Notes: generated from the letters alone by a model not told the origin. A stretch of 64,000 nt of DNA from Alphaproteobacteria bacterium (GCA_021776685.1 JAJFFJ010000040.1:1-64000); one strand, 5' to 3'. Shown: positions 39,183-49,355, counted from the first letter of the stretch. Program-made: numbers and translations.

Positions 39183-39803
39183 AGCGGACGCTCGGTAGGC
39201 CTGGGCCACAGGTGCGAAGCTGCGCCGGTGATGGGCGGTCGGACCCAGGCGTTGAAGCGCCTCCCGGTGCTCCAGCGTGCCATACCCGGCGTTGCGCTCC
39301 CAGCCATATCCGGGATAGCGGGCGCCTAGCGATGCCATCGCCCTGTCTCGCACCACTTTGGCAACCACCGACGCGGCGGCGATAGACAGAGATTTACTGT
39401 CTCCCTTGACGACGGCCTGGGCTGGGCAGGGCAAATCAGGGAGACGGTTGCCATCTACCAGGGCGAATGCCGGCAGCGCGGGCATCGCCAGAACCGCCCG
39501 GCGCATGGCCAAAAGGCTGGCGCCCAGAATGTTGATGGCATCGATGTCAGCAATGCTGCCAGCGCCGACCCCCCAACTGCACGTCTCTGTCACCATCTGG
39601 AAGAGGAAGGCCCGTTTCCTGGCGGTCAGTTTCTTTGAATCATCGAGGCCGGCCATTGCCAGCGTTGTAACTGCGTGTGTTGGAATGATCACTGCCGCGG
39701 CGAGAACCGGGCCGGCCAGCGGACCGCGGCCCACTTCGTCGATTCCGGCGACCGGCCCTGCGACCTGTCTGCTGGCTTGTTGCTCAAGACTCATGTCTGC
39801 CAT
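39171..39803 (-). CDS. rnhB: Ribonuclease HII
   Basis: RNase HII removes single ribonucleotides and RNA primers from DNA. The 210-residue protein has the [12 protein letters not shown] motif with D22 and E23, the distal Asp in LVDGNRLP and the late Asp of KVVRDRAM. It is followed closely by ccrM, the same order as in many alphaproteobacteria. A start three codons in (M4) is possible. Confidence 0.96.
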
Positions 39804-39881
39804 GGCAAAAAATTACCACGCAAACCGCCGCCGGCTCGGCGCAATTTTTCCCCAGCCACTAGCCCTGGCGTCAGCTGTTGC

Positions 39882-41033
39882 CTAAAGCAGCTTCAGTTGT
39901 TCACCAGCGCTCGGCGGAAGCTTGAACTTTTGGGTATCCAGTTGGGGTAACTCACGGTTCAGGCCGAGCTTGCGCGTCGCCACGTAGAAGCGCCGCTTGA
40001 TCAGCTCGGCATAGGGGCCGCTGCCCACCTGGCGCGAGAAGAAGTCCGGGTCGTTTAATCGGCCATCACGGGTTTCCCGCACCAGATTAAGGACATGGTC
40101 TTTCTTGAGTGGCGCGTGGGTGTCCAGCCAGTCCGTGAACAGCTCCTTCACCTCAAGGGGCAGGCGCAGAAGGATATAGCGCGCGGCGCCCGCGCCGGCA
40201 TCGCGTGTGGCCTCCAGGATCGCTTCCATTTCAGGGTCCGTCAGAACCGGAATAATCGGCGACGCCATGGCGACCACCGGAATGCCAGCCTCAGAAAGGG
40301 CGCGGATGGCGCCCAGCCGCCGGGCCGGCGTCGAGGCGCGGGGCTCCAGCTTGCGCGCGAGGTCACGGTCCAGGGTTGTCACCGAAACCGCGACCTTCGC
40401 CAGACCGTCTGCCGCCATCTCCGCCAGGATATCGATGTCCCGTGTCACCGTTGCGGACTTGGTCACGATGGAGACCGGATGGCGGAACTCCTGCAGCACC
40501 TTGAGGATCCCGCGGGTCACCTTGGTCTTGCGTTCAGCTGGCTGGTAGGGGTCCGTGTTCGTGCCCATGGCGATCGGCCGGCACTGATAGCCGCGTCGGC
40601 GCAGTTCTTTGGTCAAAAGCGCTGGCGCCTCGGGTTTGACGAAAATCCGAGATTCAAAATCGAGGCCGGGCGACAGTCCGAGATAGGCGTGGGTGGGGCG
40701 GGCGAAGCAATAGACGCATCCGTGCTCGCAGCCGCGATAGGGATTGATCGACCTGTCGAAGCCCAGGTCTGGCGACTGGTTCCGGGTGATCACCGTGCGC
40801 GCCCGATCCACGCTCAATGTGGTCTCAAGCCGGGGAGGATCACTCTCCTCCAGATCCCAACCGTCGTCGAAAATCTCCCGCGTCTCCGGTTCGAACCGGC
40901 CGGATGGGTTGCCAACCGCACCACGGCCTTTCCGGGGTAATGGCAAGGGCGGGCGGGGCGATGCCTTTCGAGGACGCGGCGTTTCGACGGCGCGACTTTG
41001 GCTGCGGGGGGGCGGTGAACTCAGGTTTTCCAT
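39882..41033 (-). CDS. Radical SAM protein, PA0069 family
   Basis: The 383-residue protein has an unusual cluster motif C102-x3-C106-x2-C109 in NPYRGCEHGCVYCFARPTH, the mark of the PA0069/Rv2578c group, related in fold to spore photoproduct lyase. A Pro/Arg-rich N-terminal 50 residues precede the domain. The function of the group is not established. The ATG at 41033 follows an AT-rich leader. Confidence 0.9.
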   Translation of the reverse strand: MENLSSPPPRSQSRAVETPRPRKASPRPPLPLPRKGRGAVGNPSGRFEPETREIFDDGWDLEESDPPRLETTLSVDRARTVITRNQSPDLGFDRSINPYRGCEHGCVYCFARPTHAYLGLSPGLDFESRIFVKPEAPALLTKELRRRGYQCRPIAMGTNTDPYQPAERKTKVTRGILKVLQEFRHPVSIVTKSATVTRDIDILAEMAADGLAKVAVSVTTLDRDLARKLEPRASTPARRLGAIRALSEAGIPVVAMASPIIPVLTDPEMEAILEATRDAGAGAARYILLRLPLEVKELFTDWLDTHAPLKKDHVLNLVRETRDGRLNDPDFFSRQVGSGPYAELIKRRFYVATRKLGLNRELPQLDTQKFKLPPSAGEQLKLL

Positions 41034-41109
41034 CTCAAAAAGATATGCCCTAAATGGGAATAAAACAAGAACAAATGAATCAAAAAAAGGGGCTACTCAA
41101 TAACGGCAG

Positions 41110-42153
41110 TTAATGCCATTCGGACCGGATCTTCTCGATGGTCGACGCCTTGAGATAGTCCGCTGCCTGCCGCTCTACATTGCGGCGGGTGCGGGGCGGC
41201 AGCTTTGCCGCGTCCCAGTCGCTCCCGCGCAAGCGTGACAAGGATCGCCACCGGGCGCACCAGGTCACAGTTCGCATCCAGGTGAGCCGGCGCATCGGGG
41301 TGATCCAGGGCTCCAGCCGGTTGCGGTATCCCCGGTGAGCGGCAGTGAGGTAGATGGACGTAAATGCCGTTGTTTCCCCGGCACCCACCTCGGCAGCGCA
41401 ATCCGGATCCCACATTGTGGACGTGTAGAGTGTCGCATGGGCGAGGTCGATTGCCGGCGAGCCATAGACCACTTTTTCGAGGTCCACGAACACGGCCGTG
41501 CCGTTCGGCCGGATCAGGAAATTGCCGGGATGGGTGTCCGTGCCAACAAATGTCGTCACCGGCGTCATCCGGCGAAAGGACTCCTCCAGGGAATGGAGTT
41601 CTGACAGTTCCTCGTCAATTTGCCGCCGCGCATCCGGTTCCACGTCAGCGTCGTCAAGATAGGCTGCCTGTTCTTCCACCGTCTTGAGGGTCGCGGAGAA
41701 CGCATTGGCATGGTGGTCCAACGGCGGGCGTTCTTCTGCCGGTGGCAGGGGCAGCCTATGAAGCCGCGCCAAGCATTTTGCGATAGCCGGCAACTCCTTG
41801 GGAATTATCGGCTTCCTCCCCTGGATCGCTTCCACGATCAGGGCGCCACGGGGAAGGTTGTCGGAAACACCCAGTGCACCGAAAAACCGCGGTGTGCAGC
41901 CGCTTTGCTGTGCGCGTTGGAAACAGGCGGCTTCATAGGCAATCTGCTGTTCCGGCGGCATGTTCCACTGGCTCAGGCGAGGCACCCGCAACAGGACCGG
42001 CGTGCCCGCGACTGTGACATCGCGCAGATGCACATGCTGGTGCGTAATGCCGTCACTGTCCGAGGGCTCAAGCTGTTCCCTCTCCACGGATTTTAGGCGC
42101 GGGTCGGTCAGGATCGCCTGGTACAAACTGTCGAGCGGATCGGCCTCGCCCAC
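41110..42153 (-). CDS. Aminoglycoside phosphotransferase-fold protein
   Basis: This 347-residue protein has the kinase-like catalytic loop GTDTHPGNFLIRPNG and the DxE segment VFVDLEKVVYGSP near residues 210-240. The Lys region of the N-lobe is less clear. Such proteins phosphorylate small molecules or lipids, for example choline; the substrate here is unknown. It is divergent from a glycosyltransferase with 56 bp between. Confidence 0.8.
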   Translation of the reverse strand: MGEADPLDSLYQAILTDPRLKSVEREQLEPSDSDGITHQHVHLRDVTVAGTPVLLRVPRLSQWNMPPEQQIAYEAACFQRAQQSGCTPRFFGALGVSDNLPRGALIVEAIQGRKPIIPKELPAIAKCLARLHRLPLPPAEERPPLDHHANAFSATLKTVEEQAAYLDDADVEPDARRQIDEELSELHSLEESFRRMTPVTTFVGTDTHPGNFLIRPNGTAVFVDLEKVVYGSPAIDLAHATLYTSTMWDPDCAAEVGAGETTAFTSIYLTAAHRGYRNRLEPWITPMRRLTWMRTVTWCARWRSLSRLRGSDWDAAKLPPRTRRNVERQAADYLKASTIEKIRSEWH

Positions 42154-42209
42154 GTTCTACGTTCCTCGCCTGTTGACCGCAGTGTTGCGGCACGTCTTCT
42201 CTACATCAA

Positions 42210-42920
42210 ATGGGCTCTGAATATCCAATAACTAGACCTTCCCTTGGCGACCTGGGTATCGTTATCCCCACCCTCAATGCGGGTCATACCCTGCGCCGAA
42301 CCCTTGCCGCTTTGGGCCCGTTGGACGATTTTTCATCGGTTCTCGTGGTCGATGGCGGCTCGGATGACGGCACAGCCCGCATTGCCCGTGCGGCTGGCGC
42401 GGGGGTTCTGACGGCGGCGCGAGGACGAGGCATCCAACTTGCCGCCGGCGCGGCTGCGACCGCCACGCCCTGGATGCTGTTCCTGCATGGCGATACCCGG
42501 CTCGAGCAAGGCTGGCGCCGCGCTGCTTCCGAAATTATGGCGGACTCCCAAAATCAGCGTCGGGCCGCGGTCTTTCGTTTTGTCCTGGACAGCGACGCCC
42601 AGCGGGCCCGGCGCGTGGAGCGGTTTGTGGCATGGCGCAGCCGCAGGCTGGGGCTTCCCTATGGCGACCAGGGATTGCTGATCCATCGGTCCTTGTATGA
42701 TCAGGTGGGGGGGTACCAGGCTGTGCCATTGCTTGAAGACGTGGGTATCATCCGCAAGATTGGCCGCCGGCGGCTCGCCTTTCTCACCCCTGCCGCTGTG
42801 ACGTCAGCCGCCCGGTTTGAGCAGGATGGCTATTTGTTCAGATCGATGCGGAATTATCTTGTGCTGGGCCTCTATTTCCTGGGCGTGCCGCCCAGAACGT
42901 TGAAGCGGCTCTACGGGTGA
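42210..42920 (+). CDS. Glycosyltransferase, TIGR04283 family
   Basis: The 236-residue GT2-type protein has a beta-alpha-beta nucleotide-sugar core: VIPTLNAG, VVDGGSDDGT and FLHGDTRL for the metal-binding DxD-like site. The family is one of two 'selenodomain-associated' transferases often found with arsenosugar or hopanoid/sugar-lipid genes. Its stop overlaps the next start (GTGA), giving a coupled pair. Confidence 0.88.
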   Translation: MGSEYPITRPSLGDLGIVIPTLNAGHTLRRTLAALGPLDDFSSVLVVDGGSDDGTARIARAAGAGVLTAARGRGIQLAAGAAATATPWMLFLHGDTRLEQGWRRAASEIMADSQNQRRAAVFRFVLDSDAQRARRVERFVAWRSRRLGLPYGDQGLLIHRSLYDQVGGYQAVPLLEDVGIIRKIGRRRLAFLTPAAVTSAARFEQDGYLFRSMRNYLVLGLYFLGVPPRTLKRLYG

Positions 42921-43546
42921 GAGCACAGCGCCATCTCGTGGTTTTTGCCCGCGCGCCGCGGTTGGGTCAGGTCAAAACCCGTCTGGCGCGGGATATTGGC
43001 GATGTGGCCGCCCTGCGTTTCTATACGACATCGCTCGCCTACGCCCTGGAGGAGCTTGGCCATGGTCCATGGACCAATTGGCTGTGTGTGACCCCTCCAT
43101 CTGCGATGGCCCGGCCGCCCCGCCTGTTCGGCCCCGCCGCCCGCAGCTGGCGGATTTTCGATCAGGGAAACGGTTCCCTCGGCGATCGCATGGCACGGGT
43201 ATTCCACTATTTGCCGCCCGGGCCGGCACTTATCGTCGGCAGCGATATTCCGGCTCTGCGGCATGCCCATGTGTCCCAGGGGTTCGCCGGGCTGGGCGTC
43301 GCGGATACCGTTTTTGGGCCAGCACAGGACGGAGGCTACTGGCTGGTTGGCGCGCGACGCAGCCCTGCAGTACCCGACATGTTTCGTAATGTCCGATGGT
43401 CCACCTCCCACGCGTTAGCCGACACATTGGCCAACCTGGGCAGGCGATTCAGTCACCGATTGTTGGCGGAACTGGCCGACGTGGACGACGGTCGGGCCTG
43501 GCAGGCGTGGCAGGCAGGGCAGGCAGGGCCAAAAGCCGCTGGCTAG
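42917..43546 (+). CDS. DUF2064 / TIGR04282 nucleotidyltransferase-like protein
   Basis: This 209-residue protein starts with GTG inside the preceding gene and has the VVFARAPRLGQVKTRLA block and SDIPAL and GPAQDGGYWLVG segments that mark the TIGR04282 family, a GT-A fold related to cobalamin and sugar nucleotidyltransferases. The C-terminus holds a short low-complexity AWQAWQAGQAG repeat. It overlaps the convergent DUF2927 gene by 4 bp. Confidence 0.88.
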   Translation: MRAQRHLVVFARAPRLGQVKTRLARDIGDVAALRFYTTSLAYALEELGHGPWTNWLCVTPPSAMARPPRLFGPAARSWRIFDQGNGSLGDRMARVFHYLPPGPALIVGSDIPALRHAHVSQGFAGLGVADTVFGPAQDGGYWLVGARRSPAVPDMFRNVRWSTSHALADTLANLGRRFSHRLLAELADVDDGRAWQAWQAGQAGPKAAG

Positions 43547-44253
43547 CGCCCGCGCGATTCGCGCTGCTGCACGACCAGCCTGGCGATCAGGCGCCGGGCG
43601 ATGGGAAGGGCCTCGTATCGACTCATGCCAGGCCGGATCGCCGGGTCATAGAGCACCCGAACCATCAGCGCATCCCATATCGCCAGGCGCATGATCGCGC
43701 TGTTGTCGTTGAAGATGGAGCGGCGCAGCAGACGGGAGTCGTTTGCCAGTCCCATTGCCTGGGTCAGTTCCTCCACCAGGCAGTGCCGGCGCTGTTGCGC
43801 TTCTGCCGGCGCGATGCGGATTTCCGCGCGGTAGATCACAAAGTGCCGGTCGTAGAGAAGCGTGCTGCACGGCGCCCGCGGGTCGAGCCGCCCGCCGCCG
43901 CCGGAGACAAAAATAATCTCGATGTTCGGCCCGGCCAGTGCACTGCTCCAGTCCAGCAACCGAATGTCCTTGCCGGTCAGCAGCGCCAGCCGGCGAAGGT
44001 GCTGGCGCACCTCACCCCGGTAGCGGGCCGAACCGAAACCGCGAATGCCGACTCTGATGGGCCCTTCCCACCGGATGATGTGATCGCGCCTGTGCGCGCC
44101 GCCATATTCGCTGTCAAAGGCCAGCCTGGAAAACTGAGCGATCAGTATTTTTATAGAGGGATGGCCCGCGGGTTTGCGGGCGGGCTGGGCGTGCGCCAGG
44201 AATGCGGGAACCAAGGCCAGGAGGAGCACGCATAGCTGCGCCGCACGCCTCAT
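43543..44253 (-). CDS. DUF2927 family secreted protein
   Basis: This 236-residue protein has a signal peptide (to about residue 22, AHA) and the DUF2927 block HCLVEELTQAMGLANDS, resembling a degenerate metalloprotease-like helix. It is predicted periplasmic. Its start overlaps the moaB stop by 4 bp. The function of the family is unknown. Confidence 0.8.
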   Translation of the reverse strand: MRRAAQLCVLLLALVPAFLAHAQPARKPAGHPSIKILIAQFSRLAFDSEYGGAHRRDHIIRWEGPIRVGIRGFGSARYRGEVRQHLRRLALLTGKDIRLLDWSSALAGPNIEIIFVSGGGGRLDPRAPCSTLLYDRHFVIYRAEIRIAPAEAQQRRHCLVEELTQAMGLANDSRLLRRSIFNDNSAIMRLAIWDALMVRVLYDPAIRPGMSRYEALPIARRLIARLVVQQRESRGR

Positions 44254-44786
44254 TCCGTTTCATGCTCCCGCAGCCGTGGCATCAACTCGGCGAAGTTGCA
44301 GGGCCTGAAGCGGTAGTCCAGTTGCCACCGCAGGATTTCGTCCCAGCCGTCGCGGCACGCCCCCGGGGAGCCTGGTAAGGCGAACAGATAAGTACCGCCT
44401 GCGACGCCGGCCGTGGCCCGGCTCTGAATCGTTGACGTGCCGATCTTCTGGAAACTGATCCACCGGAACAACTCGCCGAATCCTGAGATTTCCTTTTCGT
44501 AAACCTGCGCGAAAGCCTCTGGAGTCACATCGCGGCCGGTCACCCCCGTGCCGCCGGTGGAAATGATCACCTCCACCTGTTGGTCCCCGATCCAGGCCCG
44601 GAGCTGATCTTTAATCCGATCCATATCGTCCACGACAATGGCGCGGTCTGCCAGGAGGTGTCCGGCGCTCTCAAGACGTTCCACCAGGGTTGCCCCGGAC
44701 TTGTCGTCCGCCAGTGTGCGACTGTCGGAAACGGTCATGACGGCAATCCGCACGGGTCTGAATGGCAGGCTTTCGTCGATGCTCAT
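44250..44786 (-). CDS. moaB: Molybdenum cofactor biosynthesis protein MoaB
   Basis: MoaB-type proteins adenylylate molybdopterin. The 178-residue protein has the MoCF motif [18 protein letters not shown] and [18 protein letters not shown]. It lies 7 bp after the lytic transglycosylase gene, overlapping DUF2927 downstream, with no other Moco genes nearby, although modA is at the right edge of the window. Confidence 0.94.
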   Translation of the reverse strand: MSIDESLPFRPVRIAVMTVSDSRTLADDKSGATLVERLESAGHLLADRAIVVDDMDRIKDQLRAWIGDQQVEVIISTGGTGVTGRDVTPEAFAQVYEKEISGFGELFRWISFQKIGTSTIQSRATAGVAGGTYLFALPGSPGACRDGWDEILRWQLDYRFRPCNFAELMPRLREHETE

Positions 44787-44793
44787 CGGGTAC

Positions 44794-46737
44794 TCATTGA
44801 GTTTGGCCGCCTTTGCCTGGATTGGCTTTGGTGTCCGTGGTCTTTGACGGCTGTGCTGCCTTTTTCTTGTCTAACGCTATGTATTGCGGCCACTTGTCTG
44901 CAGCAAGCGCCACCAGCGACGGCATTTTTTGGCCAAGGCGCATCCGGTAGGCCCACATATTGTAGAGAACCCGTTCCACATAGCCACGCGTCTCATGCAG
45001 ATGGATGGTCTCGATGAACAACAGGGGGTCGTCGCGCAGTTTCCACTTGGCCAGGTTGCCTTCCCCCGCATTGTAGGCGGCGACCGCAAAGAACAGGTTG
45101 CCCTGGATTGCCGAGCGCGCCAGCAGATGGCGCAGGAATTTCTGACCCAGCGCCATGTTGAAGGCGGGCGCATAAAGGCGATCCACATGCCGGCGGCGCA
45201 AGGACCGATCTTTGGCAATGAATGCCGCGGTCGCCGGCATCAGCTGCATAAGACCCCGGGCGCCAGCAGAGCTTTTTGCCCGTGACTTGAACGCCGATTC
45301 CTGGCGCATCACGGCGAAGAGCAGCGCTCGGTCGAGCTTGAAGCCATCTTCCGGCGCCCATTCCGGCAAAGGGTACAGCGCGACGTCCACCAGCTTGCTG
45401 CTACGCCGGTAATGGCGGGACGCAAATATGTAGGCAAGGGTCGTGAGCCGGCCATACTCGGCAATCACTGCAAAGGTGCCAGACATCTTTTCGCCGCCGG
45501 CAATATAAAGGCGACGCAATGTTTCCCCGGCGGCCGCGCTCTGGTCGAGCTGGATCAGGGCCAAAGCGCGCTTGCCGGCATCCGACTTTTTCAGGCGCGC
45601 AAGTTCCGCTTCCGGCGGGCCTGGGGTCGTCCATGTGAAGCCTTGCGTCATGGCCAACCGGTGCCGCGCCAGCACGCCATAAAATGTGCGTGGGAACTGG
45701 GCGGCCTGTTGCAGCCACTCTTTGGTCTTGGCCTCGTCCTTGAGGCGGCCAAAGGCGCGGGCAGTCCAATAGGCGCCGCCAGCGCGGAACCAGTCGGACT
45801 CATCCTTGCGTTCGGCGACCTGGGAGAAATGATGGGCCGCTCGACCGTTCTTGCCCAGATGCCACGCGGCCAGGCCGGCCAGCCAATGGGCTTGAACAAG
45901 CTTGTCGCCGGTGCGGTCTGCGGCAGGACGTGCGAGGTCGAAGGCCTGGTCGGTCTTGCCCAACTGCAGTAGCCGGTTGGCAAGCATGGTCCGGTGCAGG
46001 TCCAGCCGCCCAGCGCCGAGATTCTTTTCCAGATTCTTGACGGTCAGCATCTTCGCAGCTGCTGCAATACGGTCCCGCTTCAGATGGCGCCGAAATCGCC
46101 GCTCCCAGCCGACGGCAAACCGCCGCGCCCTCCGGGATTGCTGGGGCCGAGGCACCGGCGAGCCTTTGTACCGGGGTCTGAAGCGTTCCAAATTGCCCCG
46201 CGGTTTGGGCGCAGGTGGTGCCGCCTGCTTCCGGGGTCGCAGGGTCAGTGCGCGGGCGTGAACAGCCTTGGCGGCAGAACGGTCGCCATAGGTCTTCAAC
46301 CAGGCCACAAGCTGGGCATAGGTCGGCTTGGCGCCTTTAGCCAGGTACCGTTTGGCCAGAATGAACCCGAGCAGCAGTTTGTTCTCAAGTGTCGCAATCG
46401 CCTTGTCCGCGTCGTCGAGCTTGCCGTCTTCAATCAGCTTGAGGATTGCGCGGTATCTGGCCAGCGCATTCTCTTCCAAAACCTTGAACAGCATGGTCCG
46501 GGGATCTGCAGCCTTCGCATGTCTCCGGGCAGCGGTGCGGCGGGTGTCCGTCTCGCGGATAATGTTGCGGGGTGGAGGCGGCGGCCGACCTTCCACCTGC
46601 CGCCGTTCATGTTCGCGAATTGCGGTCAGATCAGGTCCCATTGCGGTATGGGCGGCGGCGGCGGCGATGAACCCACCAACTGTGCCGGCACACAGGATTT
46701 TGAGGCAAAGCCCGCTCAGGCGAAAGGACAGGACCAT
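44794..46737 (-). CDS. Soluble lytic murein transglycosylase
   Basis: This 647-residue protein has a signal peptide, a long superhelical alpha domain of TPR-like hairpins (about 60-480) and a C-terminal SLT domain with the catalytic Glu in AVMRQESAFKSRAKSSAGARGLMQLMP (at about 490; the domain is split here only for length), then NMALGQKFLRHLL and AAYNAGEGN. It is an Slt70 homologue that cleaves peptidoglycan glycans. It lies 6 bp after the uracil-DNA glycosylase gene. Confidence 0.93.
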   Translation of the reverse strand: MVLSFRLSGLCLKILCAGTVGGFIAAAAAHTAMGPDLTAIREHERRQVEGRPPPPPRNIIRETDTRRTAARRHAKAADPRTMLFKVLEENALARYRAILKLIEDGKLDDADKAIATLENKLLLGFILAKRYLAKGAKPTYAQLVAWLKTYGDRSAAKAVHARALTLRPRKQAAPPAPKPRGNLERFRPRYKGSPVPRPQQSRRARRFAVGWERRFRRHLKRDRIAAAAKMLTVKNLEKNLGAGRLDLHRTMLANRLLQLGKTDQAFDLARPAADRTGDKLVQAHWLAGLAAWHLGKNGRAAHHFSQVAERKDESDWFRAGGAYWTARAFGRLKDEAKTKEWLQQAAQFPRTFYGVLARHRLAMTQGFTWTTPGPPEAELARLKKSDAGKRALALIQLDQSAAAGETLRRLYIAGGEKMSGTFAVIAEYGRLTTLAYIFASRHYRRSSKLVDVALYPLPEWAPEDGFKLDRALLFAVMRQESAFKSRAKSSAGARGLMQLMPATAAFIAKDRSLRRRHVDRLYAPAFNMALGQKFLRHLLARSAIQGNLFFAVAAYNAGEGNLAKWKLRDDPLLFIETIHLHETRGYVERVLYNMWAYRMRLGQKMPSLVALAADKWPQYIALDKKKAAQPSKTTDTKANPGKGGQTQ

Positions 46738-46743
46738 TTGCTG

Positions 46744-47571
46744 TCAGTCCTGGTTCAGCCGTTCACGGATCGCCAGCATGTCCTGCCAGACAAACCGCTT
46801 TTGCACGGGCGTGCGCAGCAGATAGGCCGGGTGGAACGTGGCGATTGCCGGGATGGGCGGCACATCCAGTTCTTCCATGCCGGCACTGCGAAAGTTGAAC
46901 CAGCGGCCCCGCATTTTCGTGATTCCCTCGCTCCGGCCCAGCAACGTCTGTGCCGCCGGTGCGCCCAGAAAGACCAACACCTTCGGTTTGATGAGTTCAA
47001 TGTGCCGGTCCACAAAGGGCCGGCAGGAGGCGATCTCCTCCGTACTCGGGTTTCGGTTGCCCGGCGGGCGCCAGAACATGATGTTCGAAATATAGGCGTT
47101 TTCCTGTCGGGACAGGCCAATGGAGCCAAGCATCAGGTCGAGAAGCTGGCCGCTGCGCCCAATGAAGGGTTTGCCCTGCCGGTCTTCTTCAGCGCCCGGC
47201 GCCTCCCCCAGCAACATGACAGGCGCACCGGCGACGCCGTCAGCGATCACCGTGTTTTTCGCGGTGGTCTTGAGGGGACAGCCGTCAAACGCCTCAATGG
47301 CCGCGTAGAGGTCTTCCAGGCTTTCAATCGACGCCGCGATGCTCGCGGCCTCGCCAACCGGCACGGGCGCCGGCGCACTTTGTGCTGGCGATCCCGTCGC
47401 TGCTGGCGCCGCGACTACTGGAGCACTGGGTTGCGGCGCATCCATCAGGCGCGCGGGAACATCCGGCGGGGCGTATCTGTCCCGCGCCGTGTCCCCAATT
47501 GCTTCGTCAGCGCCGGCGGCGACCTGCCATTCCAGCGCGCGCAGCAGTTGCGTCCTATCCGCCATATCCAT
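46744..47571 (-). CDS. Uracil-DNA glycosylase (family 4 type)
   Basis: This 275-residue protein has an Ala/Pro-rich N-terminal linker (to about 95) and then the UDG fold: MLLGEAPGAEEDRQGKPFIGRSG, NIMFWRPPGNRNPS and the late FHPAYLLR. It removes uracil from DNA. Cysteines at FDGCPL and ASCRPF correspond to Fe-S ligands of the family, though only part of the four-Cys set is clear by eye. It begins the UDG-SLT-moaB-DUF2927 run. Confidence 0.93.
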   Translation of the reverse strand: MDMADRTQLLRALEWQVAAGADEAIGDTARDRYAPPDVPARLMDAPQPSAPVVAAPAATGSPAQSAPAPVPVGEAASIAASIESLEDLYAAIEAFDGCPLKTTAKNTVIADGVAGAPVMLLGEAPGAEEDRQGKPFIGRSGQLLDLMLGSIGLSRQENAYISNIMFWRPPGNRNPSTEEIASCRPFVDRHIELIKPKVLVFLGAPAAQTLLGRSEGITKMRGRWFNFRSAGMEELDVPPIPAIATFHPAYLLRTPVQKRFVWQDMLAIRERLNQD

Positions 47572-47693
47572 TCAGCGCGCTCTTGCTCCGGTTGGGCGAA
47601 ATCCGCATATGTACCTTACGCAGATTATGTGAACATTCATCCAGATGTGGCCGGCGGGCTGTATCCCGCCGAAGACACCCAGTGGAGCGGATC

Positions 47694-49355
47694 ATGACGG
47701 ACAGCGCGCCCGAACGCGAGTCGATGGAATATGATGTAGTGGTTGTTGGGGGTGGCCCCTCGGGCCTGGCGGCAGCAATCAGGCTGAAGCAACTGGCGGC
47801 GGAAAAAGGCCAGGAGCTGGCGGTCAGTGTGTTGGAAAAGGGATCAGAGGTTGGTGCGCATATATTGTCAGGCGCCGTCATGGACCCGCGTGGCCTGGAC
47901 GAACTGTTCCCGGACTGGCGTGAAATGGGTGCGCCGGCGACAACGGAAGTTACAGAGGACCGCTTCCTGTTCCTGTCGGAAAAAGGCGCGCGCCGGGTCC
48001 CGAACCTGCTGCTGCCGGGCTGTTTCCAGAATCACGGCAATTACATTATCAGCCTCGGCAACCTGTGCCGCTGGCTGGCGGAGCAGGCGGAGGCGCTAGG
48101 CGTAGAAATCTATCCCGGGTTTGCCGCATCGGAGGTGGTTTTTGATGACAATGGAGCCGTCAAAGGTGTCGCCACCGGTGATATGGGCGTCGGCAAGGAA
48201 GGCGAGCAGACCGCTAACTATCAGCCCGGGATCGAATTGCACGGCAAGTACACGATTTTCGCGGAAGGCTGCCGCGGTAGCCTTGGCAAAGAGCTGACCG
48301 CCAAATTCAATTTGGGGGCGAATGCCGAGGAAGCCGTTTATGGCATCGGCCTGAAAGAGCTATGGGATATTGACCCGGCCAAGCATCAGGAAGGCCTGGT
48401 GGTTCATACGGCCGGTTGGCCTCTCGACTCCAAGACCTATGGCGGCTCGTTCCTGTACCATGCAGCCGACAATCAGGTGGCTGTCGGCTATGTGGTCGGG
48501 CTGGACTATGAGAACCCGTATTTGAGCCCCTATGAGGAGTTCCAGCGCTACAAGACCCATCCCAAAATTCGAGCATTTTTCGAAGGCGGAAAGCGGGTTG
48601 CTTATGGCGCCCGAGCCATCAACGCGGGCGGCCTGCAGTCGTTGCCAAAGCTTGTGTTCCCCGGCGGCATGCTGGTCGGCGATAATGCGGGCTTCCTCAA
48701 TGCCTCACGTATCAAGGGAACCCACACAGCCATCAAGTCGGGAATGATGGCGGCCGAGGCCGCCGCCGACGCGATCGCAGAAGGCCGCGAGCGCGATGAG
48801 CTTGCCGCCTATCCAGAGGCCTACTCGAAAAGCTGGGTGCGCAAGGAACTGCACAAAGGCCGCAACTTCAAGCCGCTGATGAAGCGTGGCCTGCGTTTAG
48901 GCAGCTTTCTATTTGGCGTCGACCAGGTGCTGTTTCGGGGCAGGGCGCCCTGGACCCTCAAGCATGGCCACACAGACCATGCCAGCACCAAACCCAAAGC
49001 CAATTTCAAGCCGATCGACTATCCCAAGCCCGATGGGGAAATCTCATTTGACCGGCTGACCAACCTGTCCTTTTCCGCGACCAACCATGAAGAGAACCAG
49101 CCTGTCCATCTGGTGCTGAAAGAGCCGTCCGTCGCCATCGATACAAACCTTGAGATTTATGATGCGCCGGAGCAACGGTATTGCCCGGCGGGTGTCTACG
49201 AGATCGTGCGCGATGACGACGGCAGCAATGCCCGGCTTCAGATCAACGCCCAGAACTGCGTCCATTGCAAATCCTGCGATATCAAGGATCCTACCCAGAA
49301 CATCAATTGGACGACGCCTGAAGGCGGCGGCGGGCCCAACTACCCGAATATGTGA
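47694..49355 (+). CDS. Electron transfer flavoprotein-ubiquinone oxidoreductase
   Basis: ETF-QO passes electrons from ETF to ubiquinone at the inner membrane, linking fatty and amino acid oxidation to respiration. This 553-residue protein has the FAD motif VVVGGGPSGLAA, the quinone region around SEVGAHILSGAV, and the C-terminal [4Fe-4S] cysteines beginning YCPAGVYE and CVHCKSCDIKDPTQNI. The ATG at 47694 has GGAG in front; the frame is open upstream without homology. Confidence 0.97.
   Translation: MTDSAPERESMEYDVVVVGGGPSGLAAAIRLKQLAAEKGQELAVSVLEKGSEVGAHILSGAVMDPRGLDELFPDWREMGAPATTEVTEDRFLFLSEKGARRVPNLLLPGCFQNHGNYIISLGNLCRWLAEQAEALGVEIYPGFAASEVVFDDNGAVKGVATGDMGVGKEGEQTANYQPGIELHGKYTIFAEGCRGSLGKELTAKFNLGANAEEAVYGIGLKELWDIDPAKHQEGLVVHTAGWPLDSKTYGGSFLYHAADNQVAVGYVVGLDYENPYLSPYEEFQRYKTHPKIRAFFEGGKRVAYGARAINAGGLQSLPKLVFPGGMLVGDNAGFLNASRIKGTHTAIKSGMMAAEAAADAIAEGRERDELAAYPEAYSKSWVRKELHKGRNFKPLMKRGLRLGSFLFGVDQVLFRGRAPWTLKHGHTDHASTKPKANFKPIDYPKPDGEISFDRLTNLSFSATNHEENQPVHLVLKEPSVAIDTNLEIYDAPEQRYCPAGVYEIVRDDDGSNARLQINAQNCVHCKSCDIKDPTQNINWTTPEGGGGPNYPNM

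Noticed and set aside
41040-41100. Possible SOS box before the radical SAM gene (GTTC-N7-ATTC)
   Set aside because: One half-site is mismatched and the region is AT-rich, so the match is weak compared with the sites at 33777-33836.
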